Source of the DNA: Sphingomonadales bacterium UBA1936
GTDB lineage: Bacteria; Pseudomonadota; Alphaproteobacteria; Sphingomonadales; Sphingomonadaceae
Assembly (NCBI GenBank): GCA_002336985.1
Contig: DDFE01000158.1
Location: 1,900 to 11,530 of the forward strand
DNA length: 9,631 nt
Reading direction: 5' to 3'
Shown here: positions 6,298-9,631 of the stretch, piece after piece
Layout: each line of letters starts with the position of its first letter
Numbering within the stretch: position 1 is the first letter of the stretch
Notes under the pieces: model-generated
Seen by the model: the letters and a program-made list of their open reading frames with translations, nothing else
Told to the model about the DNA's origin: nothing
Database searches by the model: none
Made by a program: the position numbers and the translations under genes

Positions 6298-7095
6298 ATG
6301 CGCCTGAAGATCGATGTCCTGCTCGACTACAGCTTTCCGCAGCCCGCGGACGTGCTGTTGCAGGTCGAGGCGGCGGCTATGGTCGACCAGCGCATCGTCG
6401 ACGCGCAACTGGTCGTTACCTCGCCCGAACCCCTGCGTGCGACGCCGGGCTATGAAGCGCTCGGCCAACGATGCTGGGCGCTGGGCACCAGCCGCCTGAC
6501 CGCCAATTATACGGCGACCCTCGACATCGACCGGCCGATCCCGCGGCTCGCGGGCCTGAAACAGAATGACGTCCGCAACCTGCCCGGTCCGGCGGTGCCG
6601 TACCTGATGCCCAGCCGCTATGTCGAAAGCGACCGGTTCGAGGCGTTCGTACGGCAGGAGTTCAGCGACCTTTCCGGCGGCTGGAAGATCCTGGCGATGC
6701 GCGACTGGCTGTCGTCCAACCTGTCCTACGTGTCCGGATCGTCCAGCGGATCGACGACGGCATCGGACACGTTCGTCCGGCGTGAAGGCGTTTGCCGGGA
6801 TTATGCGCACCTGATGGCTGCCTTTGCCCGCGCCGCATCCATTCCGGCGCGCGTGGTGTCGGTCTACGCGCCGCATGTGGATCCGCCGGACTTCCATGCC
6901 GTCGTCGAGGTATGGCTGAGCGACGCATGGCATCTGGTCGACGCGACCGGCATGGCCGAACCCAATGAAATGGCCCGGATCGCGGTGGGCCGCGATGCGA
7001 CCGATGTCGCTTTCATGACGATCTTCGGCATGGCGACGCTCAACGAACAGACCGTCAGGGTCGCAGTGGAACCCGACTCATCCCCCAACGGTTGA
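6298..7095 (+). CDS. Transglutaminase-like (papain-like) domain protein
   Basis: The 265-residue product has no signal peptide, so it is probably cytoplasmic. An N-terminal beta-rich region (about 1-105: MRLKIDVLLDYSFPQPADVLLQVEA) resembles the bacterial transglutaminase-like N-terminal domain. The catalytic domain follows (about 110-220) with the full triad in context: Cys166 in EGVCRDYAHL, His200 in DFHAVVEVW and Asp215 in WHLVDATGM. After it comes a conserved tail (MARIAVGRDATDVAFMTIFG). Such proteins are thiol enzymes, usually thought to act as proteases or amidases rather than as cross-linking transglutaminases; in many bacteria they occur near alpha-E/circularly permuted ATP-grasp genes, which are not seen here. 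The ATG at 6298 fits the common start MRLxIDVxLDY. No strong ribosome site is seen; a short upstream frame ends ten bases inside the gene, so coupling is possible. It diverges from the galE operon. Confidence 0.92.
   Translation: MRLKIDVLLDYSFPQPADVLLQVEAAAMVDQRIVDAQLVVTSPEPLRATPGYEALGQRCWALGTSRLTANYTATLDIDRPIPRLAGLKQNDVRNLPGPAVPYLMPSRYVESDRFEAFVRQEFSDLSGGWKILAMRDWLSSNLSYVSGSSSGSTTASDTFVRREGVCRDYAHLMAAFARAASIPARVVSVYAPHVDPPDFHAVVEVWLSDAWHLVDATGMAEPNEMARIAVGRDATDVAFMTIFGMATLNEQTVRVAVEPDSSPNG
7068..7093 (+). promoter_or_regulatory. Possible EcfG-type (general stress) promoter
   Basis: GGAAC (7068-7072), 16 bases, then CGGTT (7089-7093) resembles the alphaproteobacterial EcfG/SigT consensus GGAAC-N16/17-CGTT, with one extra G in the -10 word. 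It lies inside the end of the transglutaminase gene, about 35 bases before the start of the small acidic protein, a fitting distance. Chance matches to such short words are common. Confidence 0.3.
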
Positions 7096-7113
7096 TACGC
7101 CAGCGTCATAACC

Positions 7114-7120
7114 GAGAGGG
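7114..7120 (+). promoter_or_regulatory. Ribosome binding site that sets the start of the 84-residue acidic protein
   Basis: GAGAGGG lies seven bases before the ATG at 7128, an ideal spacing. An earlier in-frame ATG at 7092 overlaps the end of the transglutaminase gene and has no such site, so 7128 is preferred. Confidence 0.65.
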
Positions 7121-7127
7121 AATTCCG

Positions 7128-7382
7128 ATGACCGAGGCGAATATCAAGCGAGGCGAGGACCATCCCGCAACGCATCCCGACCAGACGGCGGGGCAGGACG
7201 AGGCGATCAACCAGCGGCTCGAGGAAAATCCCGAGGATCCGGATGCCAAGCTCGATGCCGGTCTCGACCAGTCGATGGACGCATCCGATCCGCCGTCGAC
7301 CGTGCAGCCGGGCGACGACGGCGAGCCGGTGCCCTCGTCGGGCTTCGACGAAGCGGCTGAGGAAGAGCTTCGGACGTCCTGA
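7128..7382 (+). CDS. Small acidic, probably disordered protein
   Basis: The product is 84 residues with 23 Asp/Glu against 5 Lys/Arg, no Cys and no Trp, rich in Pro, Gly, Ser and Gln, so largely unfolded and soluble. The middle (QDEAINQRLEENPEDPDAKLD) may form a short helix, followed by LDQSMDASDPPSTVQPG and a GEPVPSSGFD segment. As I recall, the motif DxSMDASDPPSxxQPG is shared by many small hypothetical proteins of sphingomonads, sometimes under stress control, but I know no function. A strong ribosome site supports this start. It follows the transglutaminase gene by 32 bases on the same strand; a possible EcfG promoter lies in between. Confidence 0.85.
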   Translation: MTEANIKRGEDHPATHPDQTAGQDEAINQRLEENPEDPDAKLDAGLDQSMDASDPPSTVQPGDDGEPVPSSGFDEAAEEELRTS

Positions 7383-7406
7383 TCGTCATCGGTTCGTCGC
7401 ATTACC

Positions 7407-7432
7407 TGTTGCAGCGCAACAAGGACTATGAT
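7407..7432 (+). promoter_or_regulatory. Palindrome next to a -10-like box upstream of the 183-residue protein
   Basis: TGTTGC-AGC-GCAACA (7407-7421) is a perfect six-base inverted repeat. TATGAT (7427-7432, 5 of 6 to TATAAT) begins five bases later, and no good -35 word is found 16-18 bases before it. The palindrome would lie in the spacer of such a promoter, where a regulator could bind. About 100 bases remain to the start codon at 7535. Confidence 0.3.
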
Positions 7433-7462
7433 TCCATGCGTTTACGGGCGGGTAATGGTTAA

Positions 7463-7517
7463 GCCTCTGGCAACCAATGAGGCGCATCATCCTGTTCGCG
7501 GCAGCGCGGGGCTGCCG
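7463..7517 (+). other. Two leader hairpins upstream of the 183-residue protein
   Basis: GCCTC/GAGGC (7463-7467 with 7479-7483) is followed by CGGCAGC-N5-GCTGCCG (7499-7505 with 7511-7517), a seven-base stem ending three bases before the AAAGGG ribosome site region. If transcribed, they would form a structured 5' leader. No known riboswitch class is recognised. Confidence 0.3.
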
Positions 7518-7534
7518 GTAAAGGGCGAACGACG

Positions 7535-8086
7535 ATGGGCACTGGCGCACGGTCTGCCGATGGTACGGCGACCATCAATGAGCTGAAGGAATTTGCGAGT
7601 TTCGACAAGGCGACGCAACGGTACATCCGCCGCTCGCTGGACGTCGGCTTCGCGCGTACCGACGCGATCGAACTCTGGGGCCGTGACCCGGTCGAATCGG
7701 CGAGCATCAAGGCGCAGAAGCGCGTCTACAAGCGGCTCGACGACCTACGCGTACAGGTGCCGGAGGATTCGGGCCTCGACAGCGTAGAGCCGTTCATGGC
7801 GCCGCTGGTGACGATGTCGGCCTTCGATCTGGGCCAGGATCGCCTGTCGGGCTTTGCTGCCTATCGCTTTCTCTACGAACGCCTGATCGGTGCATCGGCA
7901 CGGCCATGGCTGCCCGGCGCATTCTGCGCCGCGGCCGCCCTGCCCCATCTGCATCCCGATAAACGGCGAAAGCTGCTCCAGTCGATCAGCGAAGCTGCGG
8001 CGACCGCGCCGGGCTGGTCGAACCGGGAACCGGTGTTCTACCCGGAATGGGTCGACAAGGTCGATCTGGAAGGGCTGCCGAACTAA
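7535..8086 (+). CDS. Conserved-looking hypothetical protein, 183 residues
   Basis: I do not recognise this protein. It is soluble, with no signal peptide or clear membrane segment. The N-terminal third (about residues 14-75: INELKEFASFDKATQRYIRRSLDVGFARTDAIELWGRDPVESASIKAQKRVYKRLDDL) is helical with many Lys/Arg. The middle is more hydrophobic (FMAPLVTMSAFDLGQDRLSGFAAYRFLYERLIG), followed by a Cys/Ala-rich turn (LPGAFCAAAALPHLHPDKRRKLLQSI) and a Trp/Pro-rich end (FYPEWVDKVDLEGLPN). Codon use and GC match the neighbours. AAAGGGCGA lies just before the ATG and can serve as ribosome site. The gene is 152 bases past the acidic-protein gene, with its own possible promoter and structured leader, and converges with the SWIB gene. 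Confidence 0.75.
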   Translation: MGTGARSADGTATINELKEFASFDKATQRYIRRSLDVGFARTDAIELWGRDPVESASIKAQKRVYKRLDDLRVQVPEDSGLDSVEPFMAPLVTMSAFDLGQDRLSGFAAYRFLYERLIGASARPWLPGAFCAAAALPHLHPDKRRKLLQSISEAAATAPGWSNREPVFYPEWVDKVDLEGLPN

Positions 8087-8117
8087 GGACGTCGTGCAGG
8101 CGCACCCGGAATCAAAA

Positions 8118-8147
8118 CGGCGGCGCTCCGTCACCGGAACGCCGCCG
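8118..8147 (-). terminator. Intrinsic terminator of the SWIB gene (shared by convergent genes)
   Basis: CGGCGGCG (8118-8125) pairs with CGCCGCCG (8140-8147), and the stem continues after one mismatch with TCCG/CGGA (8127-8130 with 8135-8138) around a four-base loop. On the minus strand TTTTGATT follows directly, giving a standard Rho-independent terminator 15 bases past the SWIB stop codon. It lies 31 bases past the stop of the convergent plus-strand gene and may slow that transcript too, though no T-run follows on that side. Confidence 0.75.
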
Positions 8148-8162
8148 CATGAAAAGCTCTAA

Positions 8163-8417
8163 TTACTTCTTGAGGTGCGCCGAGACGAACTTGGTCATCT
8201 CGAACATGCTGGCCTCGTCCTTGCCGAAGATCTTCTTCAGCTTGTCGTCGGCAACGATGGTGCGCTTGTCGGTGGCCTTCTGAAGATTGTTCTTCTTCAC
8301 ATATGCCCAGATCTTGCTGGTGACTTCGCTGCGCGGCATCGGGCCCTTGCCGATGATCGCTTCCAGGTCGGCCGAAACGTTGACCGGTGCGTGAATGCCC
8401 CCTGATTTGGCTGCCAT
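8163..8417 (-). CDS. Stand-alone SWIB/MDM2 domain protein
   Basis: The product is 84 residues and consists almost wholly of one SWIB domain (about residues 9-82). Typical features are the first helix LEAIIGKGPMPRSEVTSKIWAYVKKNNLQ, the DKRTIVADDKLKKIFG segment and the terminal helix MFEMTKFVSAHL. SWIB domains are best known from eukaryotic SWI/SNF complexes and MDM2, where they bind proteins; stand-alone copies occur in Chlamydiae and various Proteobacteria with unclear roles, possibly DNA- or nucleoid-associated. The protein is rich in Lys (11 of 84). A strong ribosome site (GGGAGGA) lies about eight bases before the ATG at 8417. It follows cobS by 133 bases on the same strand and ends in a clear terminator. 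A GCGCCG-N4-CGGCGC hairpin (8449-8464) lies in its leader. Confidence 0.92.
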   Translation of the reverse strand: MAAKSGGIHAPVNVSADLEAIIGKGPMPRSEVTSKIWAYVKKNNLQKATDKRTIVADDKLKKIFGKDEASMFEMTKFVSAHLKK

Positions 8418-8550
8418 AGTAAACTTCCTCCCTCAACGGCCGCGATACGCGCCGTGGACGGCGCTTGATGCGCGGGTGATTCAGGCGACGCAAGACCATT
8501 TTGCGCCCTGAAGGGCATATTGCGGCGAATTGACGCTCTTTTTGCCCGAT

Positions 8551-9555
8551 TCAGCCCTTGCCCATGACGCTTTCGGGTAAATCCTTGCCGAAAACACGCT
8601 GGTAATACTCCGCGACCAGCGCACGTTCCGCCTCGTCGCACTTGTTGAGGAAGCTCAGGCGGAAGGCAAAACCGACATCGTTGAAGATCAGTGCGTTCTG
8701 CGCCCAGGTGATGACGGTACGCGGGCTCATGACGGTCGAGATGTCGCCGTTGACGAAACCCTGCCGCGTCAGCTCGGCGACCTTCACCATCCGCTCGACC
8801 TCGGCCTTGCCGCCTTCGTGGTCGTATTCCCCCGATTTCGCGAGGACGATCTGCGCCTCGACCTGCGCGGGCAGGTAATTGAGCGTGACCACGATGTTCC
8901 AGCGATCCATCTGACCCTGGTTGATCTGCTGCGTACCATGATAAAGGCCAGACGTGTCGCCGAGACCCACGGTGTTGGCGGTCGCGAACAGGCGAAACCA
9001 TGGGTTCGGGCGGATCACGCGGTTCTGGTCAAGCAGCGTCAGCTTGCCCTCGGTTTCCAGCACGCGCTGGATGACGAACATCACGTCGGGACGACCCGCG
9101 TCGTATTCGTCGAACACGAGCGCGGTGGGTGTCTGCAGCGCCCAGGGGAGCAGGCCTTCCCGGAATTCGGTGACCTGCTGTCCGTCCTTCAGCACGATCG
9201 CGTCGCGGCCGATCAGGTCGATACGGCTGATGTGCGCGTCCAGGTTGATGCGGATGCACGGCCATTTGAGGCGCGCAGCGACCTGTTCGATATGCGTCGA
9301 CTTACCCGTGCCGTGATAGCCCTGCACCATCACGCGGCGATTGTGCGCGAAGCCCGCAAGGATCGCGAGGGTCGTATCACCGTCGAACACGTAGGACGGA
9401 TCGAGGTCCGGCACACGTTCGTCGGCCTCGCTGAACGCGGGCACCTGCATATCGGTGTCGATCCCGAACAGGTCGCGGACCGACACCTTCAGGTCGGGCG
9501 CGTCCATCACCGTGGTGGTGCGGCTGTCGGGCTGGGTATTGGGAATATCGGTCAT
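8551..9555 (-). CDS. cobS: Aerobic cobaltochelatase subunit CobS (AAA+ ATPase)
   Basis: CobS, with CobT and CobN, inserts cobalt into hydrogenobyrinic acid a,c-diamide in the oxygen-dependent cobalamin pathway; CobS supplies ATP hydrolysis. The 334-residue length is usual. After an N-terminal CobS region (about 20-60: KVSVRDLFGIDTDMQVPAFSEADERVPDLDPSYVFD) comes the AAA+ core: Walker A GYHGTGKST (79-87), Walker B LVFDEYD (146-152), a sensor-1-like FATANT (190-195) and a likely arginine finger in QGQMDRW (Arg218). The end has the CDEAERALVAEYYQRVFG block common in alphaproteobacterial CobS. A GAGG about six bases before the ATG at 9555 is the ribosome site. The upstream gene ends 27 bases before it, so co-transcription is likely. 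CobT often follows cobS, but here a SWIB gene does. MoxR-like ATPases are related but lack the CobS N-terminal region. Confidence 0.95.
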   Translation of the reverse strand: MTDIPNTQPDSRTTTVMDAPDLKVSVRDLFGIDTDMQVPAFSEADERVPDLDPSYVFDGDTTLAILAGFAHNRRVMVQGYHGTGKSTHIEQVAARLKWPCIRINLDAHISRIDLIGRDAIVLKDGQQVTEFREGLLPWALQTPTALVFDEYDAGRPDVMFVIQRVLETEGKLTLLDQNRVIRPNPWFRLFATANTVGLGDTSGLYHGTQQINQGQMDRWNIVVTLNYLPAQVEAQIVLAKSGEYDHEGGKAEVERMVKVAELTRQGFVNGDISTVMSPRTVITWAQNALIFNDVGFAFRLSFLNKCDEAERALVAEYYQRVFGKDLPESVMGKG

Positions 9556-9582
9556 GCGTGCCTCTGCGTATCGCTGAACGCC

Positions 9583-9631
9583 TTAGGCGGCGTGTTCGAT
9601 GCCCGCAACGGTCAGGAAATCTTCGGCGGCA
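9583..9631 (-). CDS. C-terminal end of an unidentified gene upstream of cobS
   Basis: On the minus strand an open frame enters from beyond the window and stops with TAA at 9585-9583, giving a last stretch of AAEDFLTVAGIEHAA. This is too little to name a family. Position and strand suggest it is the preceding gene of the cobS operon; in other alphaproteobacteria a J-domain protein gene is often found there, but nothing in these 15 residues proves it. Confidence 0.5.
   Translation of the reverse strand, partial: AAEDFLTVAGIEHAA

Noticed and set aside
6211..6933. Upstream extension of the secreted-protein frame on the minus strand
   Set aside because: It runs antisense through the transglutaminase gene and lacks any motif. 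The signal peptide at the ATG at 6210 marks the true start.
7477..7521. 14-codon frame before the 183-residue protein, considered as an attenuator leader peptide
   Set aside because: It has no run of a regulatory amino acid, no ribosome site and no T-run after the hairpin, so attenuation is not supported.
8449..8464. Hairpin GCGCCG-N4-CGGCGC between cobS and the SWIB gene, considered as the cobS terminator
   Set aside because: It lies near the SWIB start codon, about 90 bases past cobS, and no T-run follows it on the minus strand.

Overview
The window reads as chromosomal DNA of a high-GC alphaproteobacterium, most likely a sphingomonad (Sphingomonas or a close relative). This rests on the codon and GC style, on an aerobic-type CobS, on DUF445, transglutaminase-like, SWIB and small acidic proteins of a kind I associate with this group, and on intergenic CCTCTCC/GGAGAGG palindromes. 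No tRNA, rRNA, CRISPR array, transposase or phage gene was seen. Taxonomy is inferred from the sequence alone.

Layout. (1) 1-1998, plus strand: the C-terminal third of an RND efflux pump, cut by the window edge, then a complete DUF445 membrane protein. (2) 2001-2165: a mosaic of nested palindromes between convergent genes. (3) 2205-3659, minus: a lipoprotein with a cadherin-like domain and a PQQ sugar-dehydrogenase-type beta-propeller in which the usual active-site His is a Tyr. (4) 3660-4511: a gene-poor stretch holding one small gene resembling DUF6959, with about 52% GC in the blocks I counted against about 70% in a sampled neighbour gene. (5) 4512-6210, minus: a three-gene operon with ATGA overlaps at both junctions, in transcription order a secreted LRAT-like/permuted-papain-like protein, galE (UDP-glucose 4-epimerase) and a DUF1737 protein. 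(6) 6298-8086, plus: a transglutaminase-like protein divergent from that operon, an acidic disordered 84-residue protein with a possible EcfG-type stress promoter, and an unrecognised 183-residue protein with a structured leader. (7) 8118-9631, minus: terminator hairpin, SWIB-domain protein, cobS, and the last 15 codons of a further gene.

Function. Most of the window is ordinary housekeeping or accessory chromosome: efflux, envelope sugar metabolism and cobalamin cobalt insertion. I do not see a convincing new multi-gene system. The items most worth a second look are the secreted NCxHF protein fused by overlapping cistrons to galE, the sugar-dehydrogenase-like lipoprotein that lacks its expected base, the low-GC DUF6959 island with an inverted repeat in its putative promoter, and the stand-alone SWIB protein beside cobS.
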